Shown here piece by piece: positions 8,599-16,988 of a DNA stretch of 64,000 bases. The translations under genes were made by a program, and so were the position numbers. The stretch is from Chromatiaceae bacterium (GTDB lineage: Bacteria > Pseudomonadota > Gammaproteobacteria > Chromatiales > Chromatiaceae). The stretch is taken from positions 62,001 to 126,000 of the forward strand of contig JACKMT010000002.1 in NCBI GenBank assembly GCA_024235255.1. The letters are read 5' to 3'. Numbering within the stretch: position 1 is the stretch's first letter; the number at the start of each line of letters is the position of its first letter. The notes below the pieces were generated by a model. The model saw only the letters and a list, made by a program, of their open reading frames with translations, searched no databases and had not been told where the DNA came from.

Positions 8599-9300
8599 TC
8601 AGACCCCGAGATAACGGCTTTGCCGAGTTTTGTCGGCAGCCAACTGTGATGAACTACCCGACCAGACCACCCGGCCGTTCTCCATAATGTGGTGGTGATC
8701 GGCGATGCGCAGCAGCGCATCGATATTCTTGTCGATCACCAGGATGGTCTGTCCCTTCTCCTTGAGGATGGTCAGACCGCGCCAAATCTCGGCCCGGATC
8801 AGCGGTGCCAATCCTTCGGTGGCCTCATCCAGAATCAATACCCTCGGGTTGATCATCAACGCGCGGGCGACGGCCAGCATCTGCTGTTCTCCGCCGGAGA
8901 GCTGGTTGCCAAAATGGTTGAGCCGGTCCGAGAGCTTGGGGAATATGGAGAGCACATGCTCCATAGTGTACGGCTCGCTGGCGCCGGCATAGTTGGCCGC
9001 GGCGACCAGAAGGTTCTCGCGCAGCGTGAGATTTGGAAATATCCTGCGTCCCTCCGGCACCAGTCCGATGCCGAGACGGGCGATCGCGTAGCTGGGCAGC
9101 CGTTGAATCTCCCTCCCCTCCAAGCGGATGACGCCAGCGCGTAATGGCAGCATACCCATGATGGAGCGCACCACCGTGGTTTTACCCATCCCGTTTCTTC
9201 CCAGCAGGGTGGTCACCGATCCGTCTGCAAGTTCCAAATCGACCCCGAACAACGCCTGACTGCTGCCATAGCAAGCCTCCACCCTGCGCAGCTTCAGCAT
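8599..9300 (-). CDS. livF: Branched-chain amino acid-type ABC transporter ATPase LivF
   Basis: The 233-residue product is the second, shorter ATPase of a hydrophobic-amino-acid transporter (HAAT family). It has Walker A GRNGMGKTT near residue 35, the signature LSGGEQQMLAVARAL, and Walker B VLILDEATEGLAP. The ATG at 9300 overlaps the livG stop by one base (TGATG), which indicates translational coupling; a GTG at 9303 is the alternative. It is the last gene of a livK-livH-livM-livG-livF unit. The family energises import of leucine, isoleucine, valine or related compounds, but amide, urea and aromatic-acid transporters look alike, so the substrate is open. Confidence 0.88.
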   Translation of the reverse strand: MLKLRRVEACYGSSQALFGVDLELADGSVTTLLGRNGMGKTTVVRSIMGMLPLRAGVIRLEGREIQRLPSYAIARLGIGLVPEGRRIFPNLTLRENLLVAAANYAGASEPYTMEHVLSIFPKLSDRLNHFGNQLSGGEQQMLAVARALMINPRVLILDEATEGLAPLIRAEIWRGLTILKEKGQTILVIDKNIDALLRIADHHHIMENGRVVWSGSSSQLAADKTRQSRYLGV

Positions 9301-10052
9301 CACTCCTGCTCCTCACCGAGATAGGCGCGGCGCACTTCCGGATGGCTGCGAATATGCTGCGCTGTTCCCACTGCGATCGATTCGCCATAGACCAGCACCG
9401 TGATGCGGTCGGCCAGTGAGAAGACCGCATGCATATCGTGCTCCACCAACAGTATCGTCAGACTCCCTTTCAGCCGCTGTATCAGCTCGGTCATCTTCAC
9501 CGTGCCGCCCGGGCCCATCCCCGCCATCGGCTCATCCAGCAGCAGCAGCTTGGGATTGCCCGCCAGCGCCATACCCACTTCAAGTTGACGCTTTTCGCCG
9601 TATGAGAGGCTGGCTGCCGGCACCCGGCTGCGCTGCTCCAACCCCACCCGCTCCAGCGCCGACTCAGTCGGTTCGAGTAACTGCCGGTCGTTTGCCGCCG
9701 CGCGCCAGAAACGAAAGCTGTGACCCATATGCGCCTGCACCGCCAGCGCGATGTTCTCCGCCACCGTCATCTGCTCGAATATTGATGTAATCTGAAACGA
9801 GCGCGCCAACCCAAGCCGGGCGCGCCGATGCGCCGGCAGGCAGGTGATCTCCTGTCCGTCGAACAGGATGCGCCCGGCATCGGGCATGATCTCCCCGGCA
9901 AGCTGCTTTATCACCGTGGTTTTCCCTGCGCCGTTGGGGCCGATCAGTGCGTGCACCTCGCCTCTCGCCACCTGCAACGAGAGGTGCTTGCTGGCCTGCA
10001 CCGCGCCGAACCGTTTCTCCAGATTGTCGGTTTCGAGCAGCAGGTCACGCAT
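9300..10052 (-). CDS. livG: Branched-chain amino acid-type ABC transporter ATPase LivG
   Basis: The 250-residue product is the larger ATPase subunit. It shows Walker A GPNGAGKTTVIKQLAG, the LivG-type signature LSYGEKRQLEVGMALA, Walker B LLLLDEPMAGMGPGG, and the switch histidine in LLVEHDMHAVF. The start overlaps the livM stop by eight bases, and its stop overlaps the livF start, so the three cytoplasmic and membrane genes are tightly coupled. It pairs with LivF to drive the LivH-LivM permease. Confidence 0.88.
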   Translation of the reverse strand: MRDLLLETDNLEKRFGAVQASKHLSLQVARGEVHALIGPNGAGKTTVIKQLAGEIMPDAGRILFDGQEITCLPAHRRARLGLARSFQITSIFEQMTVAENIALAVQAHMGHSFRFWRAAANDRQLLEPTESALERVGLEQRSRVPAASLSYGEKRQLEVGMALAGNPKLLLLDEPMAGMGPGGTVKMTELIQRLKGSLTILLVEHDMHAVFSLADRITVLVYGESIAVGTAQHIRSHPEVRRAYLGEEQE

Positions 10053-11040
10053 GGTTGCCGCCCGCTCCGCTCAGCCAGCCGTAGATACCGCGCTTAGCAA
10101 ACAGCACCACTAGGATCAGGAATGGACCGAGAAAAACCATCCAGTGTTCGGTATAGGCAGAGAGCAGCTCTTCCATCAATAGCAGCGCCGCCGCGCCGAA
10201 CACCGGCCCAAACAGCGTGCCCATGCCACCCAGCAGCACCATCACGATCAGCTCCCCCGAGTGGGTCCAGTGCAGCAGGCCGGGAGAGACGAACTCATTC
10301 TGGTTGGCAATCAGAACGCCGGCCAATCCGCCACCGGCACCGGCGATCGAGAAACAGACGAGCTTGTAGCGATAGGTCGGAAAACCCAGGCTCTGCATGC
10401 GCAACTCGTTCTGCTTGGCACCGCGTACCACCCGTCCAAAGCGGGAAAAGACCAGGCGATGGGAGAGGTAGAGAAAAACCAACAGGCAGACCAGGCAGAT
10501 GTAGTAGAAACTGCTGTCGTCGCTCAGATCGACCAGCGGCAGCCTGTTGCGCGACCAAATGCTGATCCCGTCGTCGCCGCCGTAGGCCTCCAGCGAGACC
10601 GCCAGGTAGAACAGCATCTGTGCGAATGCCAGCGTGATCATAATGAACTGCAGACCGCTGGTACGCAGGCTGACCGATCCGATCAGCACCGCCATCAGCG
10701 CCGATATCAGCACCGCCGCCGGCCACACCAGCAGTGCCGCGTCGCTTGCCTGCAGCTCGAAAGGCCAGGATAGGAGCAAACTCCCATCCTGCACGTGGAA
10801 CGAGAGAATGCCGACCACGTAGGCGCCGATGCCGACAAAGGCGGCGTGCCCGAGACTGACCATGCCGCCGTAGCCGATGATCAGATCCAGGCTCACCGCA
10901 GCCAGCGCGTAGATCAGTATGCGGCTGAACAGCGTGATCAGATAGGGATCGCCGGCAAAGCTCGCCATTGCCGGAAGCAGCAGCAGAATCGTCAATCCTG
11001 TGCCAAGCACGAGTCTCCTGCGAAAGGGCGAAAAACTCAT
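10045..11040 (-). CDS. livM: Branched-chain amino acid-type ABC transporter permease LivM
   Basis: This 331-residue inner-membrane permease has roughly nine to ten hydrophobic segments. The family hallmark LIIGYGGMVSLGHAAFVGIGAY is at residues 53-74, and the ATPase-contact region is around LGFPTYRYKLVCFSIAGAGGG. The segment GLLHWTHSGELIVMVLLGG and the C-terminal PFLILVVLFAKRGIYG are also typical. It forms the channel with LivH. It starts 27 bases after livH ends on the minus strand. Confidence 0.88.
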   Translation of the reverse strand: MSFSPFRRRLVLGTGLTILLLLPAMASFAGDPYLITLFSRILIYALAAVSLDLIIGYGGMVSLGHAAFVGIGAYVVGILSFHVQDGSLLLSWPFELQASDAALLVWPAAVLISALMAVLIGSVSLRTSGLQFIMITLAFAQMLFYLAVSLEAYGGDDGISIWSRNRLPLVDLSDDSSFYYICLVCLLVFLYLSHRLVFSRFGRVVRGAKQNELRMQSLGFPTYRYKLVCFSIAGAGGGLAGVLIANQNEFVSPGLLHWTHSGELIVMVLLGGMGTLFGPVFGAAALLLMEELLSAYTEHWMVFLGPFLILVVLFAKRGIYGWLSGAGGNHA

Positions 11041-11067
11041 GCACCAAGTTCCTTGACTGTGAGCGCT

Positions 11068-11982
11068 TCACTCATGCGCGGGAAAGAGTCCATGGGGCCG
11101 CCAGACCAGCACGGCCGCCATCAGGATATAGACCGACATCGACGCCAGCGAGGCGCCGGCACCGTCGGCAGTAGCTGCCGGCAGAAACAGCCGCAGCAGC
11201 GCCGGCAGCAGGAATCCGCCGAGTGTCTCCACCATACCCACCAGCAGCGCGGCGATCAGTGCGCCGCGAATCGAGCCGATGCCGCCGATCACGATCACGA
11301 CAAAGGTCAATATCAGTATGCTCTCCCCCATCCCCGACTCCACGGCCAGAATGGGGCCTGCCATCGCACCAGCCAGACCGGCGAGCAGTGCGCCCAGGCC
11401 GAACACCAGCGTATTCAGCAGTTTGATATTGACGCCGAGCGCGGCAATCATCTCCCGGTTACTGGCACCGGCACGTATACGCATACCGAGCCGGGTGTGG
11501 TTGAACAGAAACCAGAGAAAACCGGCGACCAGGATACCGGCCAGAATAATGGCGAGGCGGTAACTGGGATAGGGTGCGCCCGGAATCACCTCTATCGTGC
11601 CCGACAGGAGTTCCGGCACATTCATGAACAGCGGTTGACGCCCCCAGAGAACAACAGTCAGCTCATTGAAAAAAAGAATCAGGCCAAAGGTAGCCAACAC
11701 CTGGTCCAGATGGTCGCGCCCGTACAATCGCCGCAGCACCAGCAGCTCCATCAGCATGCCGACCATCCCCGCAGCCGCGAGTGCCGCCAGCAGACCGAGC
11801 AGGAAGCTTCCGCTATGGAGAAACACCGTCGCAGCGACGTACGCGCCGACCATGTAAAGCGAGCCGTGAGCAAGATTGATGACGCGCATGATGCCGAACA
11901 CCAGCGTTAGGCCGGCGGACATCAGGAACAGCATAACCCCCAGCTGCAGACCATTCAGCAATTGTTCAAAAAACAGCAGCAC
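11068..11982 (-). CDS. livH: Branched-chain amino acid-type ABC transporter permease LivH
   Basis: This 304-residue permease subunit has multiple membrane helices and the LivH hallmark VFGIMRVINLAHGSLYMVGAY near residue 30. DQVLATFGLILFFNELTVVLWG and MRIRAGASNREMIAALGVN carry the conserved cytoplasmic ATPase-contact loop. The start is a GTG at 11982. A perfect hairpin lies between livK and this gene, so the binding protein upstream may be made in excess over the membrane parts. Confidence 0.88.
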   Translation of the reverse strand: MLLFFEQLLNGLQLGVMLFLMSAGLTLVFGIMRVINLAHGSLYMVGAYVAATVFLHSGSFLLGLLAALAAAGMVGMLMELLVLRRLYGRDHLDQVLATFGLILFFNELTVVLWGRQPLFMNVPELLSGTIEVIPGAPYPSYRLAIILAGILVAGFLWFLFNHTRLGMRIRAGASNREMIAALGVNIKLLNTLVFGLGALLAGLAGAMAGPILAVESGMGESILILTFVVIVIGGIGSIRGALIAALLVGMVETLGGFLLPALLRLFLPAATADGAGASLASMSVYILMAAVLVWRPHGLFPAHE

Positions 11983-12036
11983 GTCGACGGTAACCGGAGG
12001 AAGAGCAGAAGCACATCCATGCCCGAAATATCGCTT

Positions 12037-12066
12037 GCATCATTCCGGCATCCACCGGAATGATGC
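12037..12066. repeat. Perfect 12-bp hairpin between livK and livH
   Basis: Arms GCATCATTCCGG (12037-12048) and CCGGAATGATGC (12055-12066) surround a six-base loop. On the minus-strand transcript it follows the livK stop at 12115 and precedes livH. It has no U tract, so mRNA 3'-end stabilisation or partial termination after livK is more likely than a full stop. The ATTCCGG core links it to the palindromic repeats elsewhere. Confidence 0.6.
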
Positions 12067-12114
12067 GTCGTATATAAACCAACCTTTCCGGGACAGAGAC
12101 TAGCCGGTGAACAA

Positions 12115-13284
12115 CTACATCCGGCATTCCGCTGCATAAGCATCCTTGTGGTTGGCGAACACCTTCTTGCGGGTTTCGTTGGTGGTGCCGTCCGCACCGG
12201 CCCTGACCACTTCACGCACGTAGATATCCTGTATCGGATGCTGATTGGTGGCAAACTTGAACGCACCGCGCACCGAAGGGAAGTCGGCTTTACGCAGCGC
12301 CGTGCGGAACGCGCCCGTATCGGAGAGATCGCCGCCAACCTGCTTTAACGCACTGCCGATCAGACGGGCGGCATCGTATCCCTGACTGGCATAAAGCGTG
12401 GGGGTACGGCCGTAGGCTTTGCGAAACGCCTCTACGAAAACCCTATTAGCCTCGTTGTCGAGGTCATGATTCCACTGGGAGCCATTCACCACGCCAAGCG
12501 CCGCATCTCCGACTGCCCGCAGCAGACGCTCATCGAACGAAAACGCCGGGCCCATCAGCGGAATCTGCTGGTTGAGCCCCGCCTGCGCATATTGCTTGAT
12601 GAAATTGATGCCCATCCCGCCGGGCAGGAAAAAGAATACCGCATCGGGCGCGGCGGCGCGCAGCGCTGCCAGTTCACCCGCATAATCCGATTGCCCGAGC
12701 TTGGTGTAAACCTCGCCCGCCACCTTACCCTTGTAATAGCGTTTGAAGCCGGCCAGCGCATCTTTCCCGGCCGGATAATTGGGCGCAAGCAGGTACACAT
12801 TATTAAAACCGACATCGGTGGCGTACTGCCCCACTGCTTCGTGCAGATTATCGTTCTGCCAGGCTACGTTAAAGTAGTTTTCATGACAGCCCTCACCCGC
12901 CAGCGCCGAAGGCCCGGCATTTGGGCTGATGTAGATCACCTGATCGCGCACCACTTTGGGAACCACCGCCATCGCCACATTGGAGAATACGATGCCCGTC
13001 ATGATCTTAACGCCGTCCCGTTGGATAAACCGGTCGGCTATCTGCTTGCCTTTGCCGGGATCTCGGCCGTCATCGTCTACCAGCAACTCCACCGGCACAC
13101 CGCCCAGCCTACCTCCCTCCTGATCCATCGCCAGCATGAAACCGTCCCGGATCTCCTCTCCCAAATAGCCCGCCTTGGTAGACAGAGTCGTCACCATGCC
13201 GATCTTCACCGGCGTTTCGGCCAATGCGATACCGGTTATGGAATAGAGTGCCGCCAATGCAGCCGTGAGCATGAGTCCACGCAT
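12115..13284 (-). CDS. livK: Branched-chain amino acid-type periplasmic binding protein LivK
   Basis: This 389-residue secreted binding protein has a Sec signal peptide (MRGLMLTAALAALYSITGIALA) followed by ETPVKIGMVTTLSTKAGYLG, the usual start of the mature type I periplasmic fold. LLVDDDGRDPGKGKQIADRF and IMTGIVFSNVAMAVVPKV mark the first lobe. It should capture the ligand in the periplasm for LivHMGF. The ligand pocket is too divergent to choose between branched-chain amino acids, amides and aromatic acids. It is first in the operon, and the 186 bp upstream hold no other gene. I looked for a sigma-54 promoter there and found none. Confidence 0.87.
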   Translation of the reverse strand: MRGLMLTAALAALYSITGIALAETPVKIGMVTTLSTKAGYLGEEIRDGFMLAMDQEGGRLGGVPVELLVDDDGRDPGKGKQIADRFIQRDGVKIMTGIVFSNVAMAVVPKVVRDQVIYISPNAGPSALAGEGCHENYFNVAWQNDNLHEAVGQYATDVGFNNVYLLAPNYPAGKDALAGFKRYYKGKVAGEVYTKLGQSDYAGELAALRAAAPDAVFFFLPGGMGINFIKQYAQAGLNQQIPLMGPAFSFDERLLRAVGDAALGVVNGSQWNHDLDNEANRVFVEAFRKAYGRTPTLYASQGYDAARLIGSALKQVGGDLSDTGAFRTALRKADFPSVRGAFKFATNQHPIQDIYVREVVRAGADGTTNETRKKVFANHKDAYAAECRM

Positions 13285-13470
13285 GAGAACCTCTCCCCTG
13301 ATTATTTAATTGCCTTGCAAGTGTACCACTGGCGCAGGTTTTACGGCGACTGTAAACAACCCGTGCAGCGCACCGGCACGCCACTTCAGCCCGGATGAGG
13401 GGGGCGAAAACCTCGTTAAACTAATGTCCAGCAGGCAGCAGAGCTATTTCAGGGGCGCGCAGGTATTGCG

Positions 13471-14400
13471 TCAGACAGCATCGGCATCCTCTTCGACCAA
13501 TCGCTGCAGCCGTTCCACCGCACGATCCAAGTCGCTGAACTCAAGGTAGTAGGTACCGCAGTCGTCCACCAGATCGGCAACCGCATCGAATCCGCGTGCT
13601 CCCTGCAGCCGATAATTGAACGAATTGCCGGAGAGCTTGAGAAACGCTCTGCCCTTGGCAAAAGGATGAAGCAGCTCTTCGGCGCCGGCAATGTAGCGAG
13701 GGAAGACCACGTACGCCGGCCGCGCCGGCCGGTCGGAGGCAAGCAGACTCGCAGCAGTGGGGCGCAGATGCGCGACATCGCCTTTGCGTGTTTTCCTGCA
13801 GATGGGTCCCAGCACCGCTTCACTCGAGTAGTTTCTGATGATTTCGATCGATTCGTTTTTCAGCGGAATGGGTCGCGGCAGTGCTTCGATCAGACCGCTC
13901 TCCGGACGATAGAGCCCAAACTCATCCGACAGCAACCGCCAGCCGTTGAGCATCAGGGCCGCACACAGCGTGCTTTTACCCGAACCGGGTTCCGCGGGCA
14001 AAAGCATGGCTTTACCGTTGCGTTCAAGCACCGCGGAATGAAACATCAGATACTGGTGTGCCTGCATCGCGATGCACCAGTTCAGCCCCCACTCCAGCAG
14101 TGCAAAGGCATGCGCCCTGGGAAAAGGCGCGAACGGGTGGGTTGCATCGGCCCCAAACACCGCCTGAGGCCTAAACCAGCGGCGCAAACCGTGGCCGGGT
14201 CCTATGCTGACGTGATAGTCGACCAACGCGTGGTCGGCATCGTCGATTATCGTTGCCTCGCCATACATCTGATAAAGCAACTCGGGTAATCCCTTTACCC
14301 CTCCGAACACCCGTACCAGAAAAGGGCCGACCGAAAGGCACAAGCCAGCATGGCGCATTCTGTCTGCAATCACGCTGGGTTTGAGTTGATTCAGTCGCAT
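13471..14400 (-). CDS. HprK-related kinase (HPr-rel-A cassette)
   Basis: This 309-residue protein resembles the catalytic half of HPr kinase/phosphorylase. The P-loop PAEPGSGKSTLCAALMLNGW lies near residue 130, preceded by the typical MFHSAVLERNGKAMLL. LLSDEFGLYR and ALPRPIPLKNESIE follow, as in HprK-like kinases. The N-terminal 110 residues are not the normal HprK regulatory domain. It overlaps the preceding PqqD-like gene by ten bases. There is no phosphotransferase-system HPr gene here, so its target is probably not HPr. In paeninodin-type lasso peptide clusters a related kinase phosphorylates the peptide, which suggests a peptide or protein substrate here too. My recollection is that this is the 'HprK-related kinase A' family; its biochemistry is unknown to me. 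Confidence 0.75.
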   Translation of the reverse strand: MRLNQLKPSVIADRMRHAGLCLSVGPFLVRVFGGVKGLPELLYQMYGEATIIDDADHALVDYHVSIGPGHGLRRWFRPQAVFGADATHPFAPFPRAHAFALLEWGLNWCIAMQAHQYLMFHSAVLERNGKAMLLPAEPGSGKSTLCAALMLNGWRLLSDEFGLYRPESGLIEALPRPIPLKNESIEIIRNYSSEAVLGPICRKTRKGDVAHLRPTAASLLASDRPARPAYVVFPRYIAGAEELLHPFAKGRAFLKLSGNSFNYRLQGARGFDAVADLVDDCGTYYLEFSDLDRAVERLQRLVEEDADAV

Positions 14401-14702
14401 GAACGGCTGGAGACAATCAGCCCCATCTCCTCGAACTGTTGAAGATACCCAGTCAATTGATCGCGCTTAATCGGAGATTCGACTGCGCCAAAAGCCTCGG
14501 GCAGTTTTTCAATAAGCCCATCGACGCTTAGCCTGCGCTGCTTCAGCAATGAGAGGATTGCCATGGAAAGTGCGTTGAGGAGGTGAGTATCGCCGGATGC
14601 AGCATCGAACAGGAAGAATTCATCCTCCCACTCGCGCAGATGGAACCGATCGTAACTGGGACAGTGCCACATCTTTTGCATCAGACTACCTTGGTTACTC
14701 AT
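14391..14702 (-). CDS. PqqD-like protein of HPr-rel-A cassette
   Basis: This 103-residue protein has the PqqD pattern: a short beta-rich start (FHLREWEDEFFLFDAASGDT), the segment THLLNALSMAILSLLKQRRL, and a C-terminal helical part (RDQLTGYLQQFEEMGLI). PqqD-like domains are RiPP recognition elements that grip the leader of a peptide and pass it to a modifying enzyme. Its overlap with the kinase gene suggests it delivers the kinase substrate. The exported 150-residue protein encoded just upstream is a candidate. Function is inferred by family analogy only. Confidence 0.72.
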   Translation of the reverse strand: MSNQGSLMQKMWHCPSYDRFHLREWEDEFFLFDAASGDTHLLNALSMAILSLLKQRRLSVDGLIEKLPEAFGAVESPIKRDQLTGYLQQFEEMGLIVSSRSCD

Positions 14703-14794
14703 TGACTAGACGAGTCAGCAGTCTGCGAATATAGATACTAGATTGGTCGCCGGCTGAAGAGATCCCCCTCCAAGTTCCAGCGCCTCACCCGACT

Positions 14795-15247
14795 TCACAT
14801 GAAAGAGGCAGCGCACGACGCCGTCAACGGATGGCCGGTATTGGCTGCATCTGTGCCGTCTTGGTTAATATACTTGTACTTGGTAACACCAAAACTCTGG
14901 TAGTCGTATCTGTAGTAGGGGTTGCCAACTAGCTTCCCAGAAGAATCCTCTTCAACGTAGGCCACACAGTATTTCTCTGGTTTGCTGGTACCGGCGGGTT
15001 CGATCTTGACAGGAGAGTTCGCCCAACCATCTATCTTATTATTCGCATCGCAGTTTGGAACAGCGGGTATAGGTCCGGTAAGGCAGGCGTGGGTACTGGC
15101 GTTTGCCATTGCGGCACCACTACTCAGCGTCAGCGCGACCGGAATACTGGCCATCCCACGGATCACTTTTCGGCGGTGCGCGAACGCCTCTCCCGTATCA
15201 GGCAGGTCTGACTGAAGATGAACCTCTTTCTTATTGTCTTTCGACAT
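14795..15247 (-). CDS. Exported protein with Tat-like signal and four cysteines, possible cassette substrate
   Basis: I do not recognise this 150-residue protein. It has a long charged N-region (24 residues), then HRRKVIRGMASIPVALTLSSG and an AMANA cleavage-like site, which is a plausible twin-arginine signal (RRKVI for RRxFL). The predicted mature part of about 100 residues starts ASTHACLTG and holds four cysteines (HAC, NCD, KYC, SCA), so two disulfides or a metal site are possible. It also has tyrosine-rich stretches (NPYYRYDYQSFG). It is the first gene of the minus-strand unit leading into the PqqD-like and kinase genes, 92 bp away. It may therefore be what they act on, or an independent secreted protein. 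Confidence 0.6.
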   Translation of the reverse strand: MSKDNKKEVHLQSDLPDTGEAFAHRRKVIRGMASIPVALTLSSGAAMANASTHACLTGPIPAVPNCDANNKIDGWANSPVKIEPAGTSKPEKYCVAYVEEDSSGKLVGNPYYRYDYQSFGVTKYKYINQDGTDAANTGHPLTASCAASFM

Positions 15248-15314
15248 GCCAACGCTCCTTCCGGTAAATTGCTGTCCCGATGCTCTCTGACTTTACTGCA
15301 CGGGTGTAATATCA

Positions 15315-15335
15315 ACAATATTAAGCAATTATTGT
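15315..15335. promoter_or_regulatory. Palindrome in the divergent cassette promoter region
   Basis: ACAATA (15315-15320) and TATTGT (15330-15335) form an inverted repeat with a nine-base AT-rich spacer, in the 172-bp gap between the exported-protein gene and the nucleotidyltransferase gene. The position suits an operator controlling both directions. No regulator gene is adjacent to match it. Confidence 0.35.
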
Positions 15336-15419
15336 ACCTTTCCGCATAACTCTTTGTAAAACATGGGCTGCGCTCGATGCAGCGCACCAAGAAAACCCTA
15401 GATTGTAAAAAAAACTGAC

Positions 15420-16565
15420 ATGAAAATTAGCGGCATCGATTCCGCAAGGTTTACAGGATATGATCCATATTCTGTTTTCACAACACACGAGCGCATGGTG
15501 ACCGCCGCTATCAGCTTAATCGACGTGCTACTGCGACCGCCGCTGTTGACCGAGCTGGGTGGAGGCGACCTGACGCGCATCCTGCGGCAGGCCAGGCATG
15601 CGGGACTACTCGGCTTCATAGAGGCGAGAGTAGACCCGGAAAAGGTATCGGGCAAGCTGGCCGATCATCTTTTGGGCGCCAGAATCCATGCGGATTACAA
15701 CAAACAGACCATCGCCTGGGAGTGCAAGCGCCTCGCCGCCGTGCTAAAACCCATGCCGGGTCCGGTGATTCTGCTGAAAGGTGCGGCTTACAAAGCGCTC
15801 GATCTGGGCCTGGCACAGGGCAGGCTGGCCTCGGACGTGGATCTGCTGGTTCCAAAGCGAGATCTGGGTTTGGCAGAGCGCCTGTTGTTGAACGCCGGCT
15901 GGTCCCACATGAAGGCGGACGAATACGATCAGCACTACTACCGAGAGTGGATGCACGAACTCCCGCCGCTGCGGCATATTGAACGCGGCACTGTGGTTGA
16001 TCTGCATCATGGGATCCTCCCACCGACGGCGCGCCTGAAACCCGACCCGGCGCAGCTGATCTCCGCCGCACGCCCGATTGCCGGCAGCCCGTTCTTCACG
16101 CTGAGCCCGGAAGACAGCGTACTGCATCGCGCCGTTCATCTCTTTTTCGACGGCGAGCTGGCTAACAGCTTAAGGGAACTTGTCGATATCGGTGAATTGC
16201 TCTCGGCCTTCGCACAAGAGCAGCAATTTGAACAGCGGTTGGTCTCCCGTGCCGGGGAGTTGGGAGTGTCGAGGCCACTCTACTATGCCATCCATTTCTG
16301 CAGCGAACTGTTGCAGTCCGACATTGCACGCAGCATTGCAACCGGCCTGCATGCCGCAGCGCCCGCATTTCCGGCCCGCCAGCTCATATTGGCGATGATG
16401 CGCGCGCAGTTGATTCCGGCAGACCCCGATCACACCGGTAGCCTGCGCCGAATCGCGGCAAACCTGCTCTATCTGCGCTCGCATTGGCAGCGTATGCCGC
16501 CGCTGATGCTGGCGCGGCATCTGGTTACACAAATAAGACGCAGAGGCGGCATCAAGTCAGGTTGA
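15420..16565 (+). CDS. Nucleotidyltransferase-family protein of the HPr-rel-A cassette
   Basis: This protein of up to 381 residues fits the uncharacterised nucleotidyltransferase family (NTP_transf_5 type). The core is VILLKGAAYKALDLGLAQGR followed by LASDVDLLVPKRDLG, where the DVD aspartates would bind metal, and VVDLHHGILPP downstream. The C-terminal half is helical and resembles the family's usual extension. The first ATG (15420) has no clear ribosome site; an ATG at 15495 gives 356 residues and keeps the whole domain. It is divergent from the exported-protein / PqqD-like / kinase unit. A nucleotidyltransferase also accompanies the kinase in paeninodin-type lasso clusters, so nucleotidyl or phosphoryl tailoring of a common substrate is a fair guess. 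Confidence 0.7.
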   Translation: MKISGIDSARFTGYDPYSVFTTHERMVTAAISLIDVLLRPPLLTELGGGDLTRILRQARHAGLLGFIEARVDPEKVSGKLADHLLGARIHADYNKQTIAWECKRLAAVLKPMPGPVILLKGAAYKALDLGLAQGRLASDVDLLVPKRDLGLAERLLLNAGWSHMKADEYDQHYYREWMHELPPLRHIERGTVVDLHHGILPPTARLKPDPAQLISAARPIAGSPFFTLSPEDSVLHRAVHLFFDGELANSLRELVDIGELLSAFAQEQQFEQRLVSRAGELGVSRPLYYAIHFCSELLQSDIARSIATGLHAAAPAFPARQLILAMMRAQLIPADPDHTGSLRRIAANLLYLRSHWQRMPPLMLARHLVTQIRRRGGIKSG

Positions 16566-16619
16566 CGGTGCCGGACACCGTTACTGGAAACGGACGCAAT
16601 AGCGCCGCGGCAGTGCATT

Positions 16620-16988
16620 TCAGACCAAACTCTTTTTGATCATCGAGCCCAAATCGCAGCCCGCGAAAATATGCAGGTGATAGTGCATCACCTCCTGGTG
16701 GGCATCGGCACCGGTATTGGCAAGTATCCGGTAACCTCCGGCCTGCAGCCCAAGCTGTTCCGCCACTTTCTGGGCCGCCCGGTAGAACCCGGCGATCGCT
16801 TCCGCTGACGCCAATCTGGAGAAATCGTCGAAGGAGACATACTCCCCTTTCGGGATCACCAACAGATGCACCGGTGCCTGGGGCGCGATATCGTGAAACG
16901 CAAGCGCGTACTGGTCTTCGTAGGCTTTATTGCACGGAATCTCGCCGCGTAAAATTCTGGCGAAAATGTTGTTGCTATCGTAGCTCAT
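16620..16988 (-). CDS. HIT-family nucleotide hydrolase (HinT-like)
   Basis: This 122-residue histidine-triad protein has NNIFARILRGEIPCNKAYED at the N-terminus and the catalytic HYHLHIFAG near residue 103, with the upstream ILANTGADAHQEV. HinT enzymes hydrolyse purine nucleoside phosphoramidates and AMP adducts in the cytoplasm. Length and motifs fit a complete protein. It converges with the nucleotidyltransferase gene at a distance of 54 bp. A role in removing AMP adducts made by that enzyme is conceivable but unsupported, because hinT is also a common stand-alone gene. Confidence 0.9.
   Translation of the reverse strand: MSYDSNNIFARILRGEIPCNKAYEDQYALAFHDIAPQAPVHLLVIPKGEYVSFDDFSRLASAEAIAGFYRAAQKVAEQLGLQAGGYRILANTGADAHQEVMHYHLHIFAGCDLGSMIKKSLV

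Noticed and set aside
10795..11910. Long plus-strand frame opposite livM-livH
   Set aside because: Gln/His/Arg-rich nonsense translation opposite two clear permease genes.
13471..16565. Complete lasso peptide biosynthesis cluster
   Set aside because: Kinase, PqqD-like and nucleotidyltransferase genes fit tailoring, but there is no asparagine-synthetase-like cyclase, no transglutaminase-like protease and no short precursor with a typical threonine leader.
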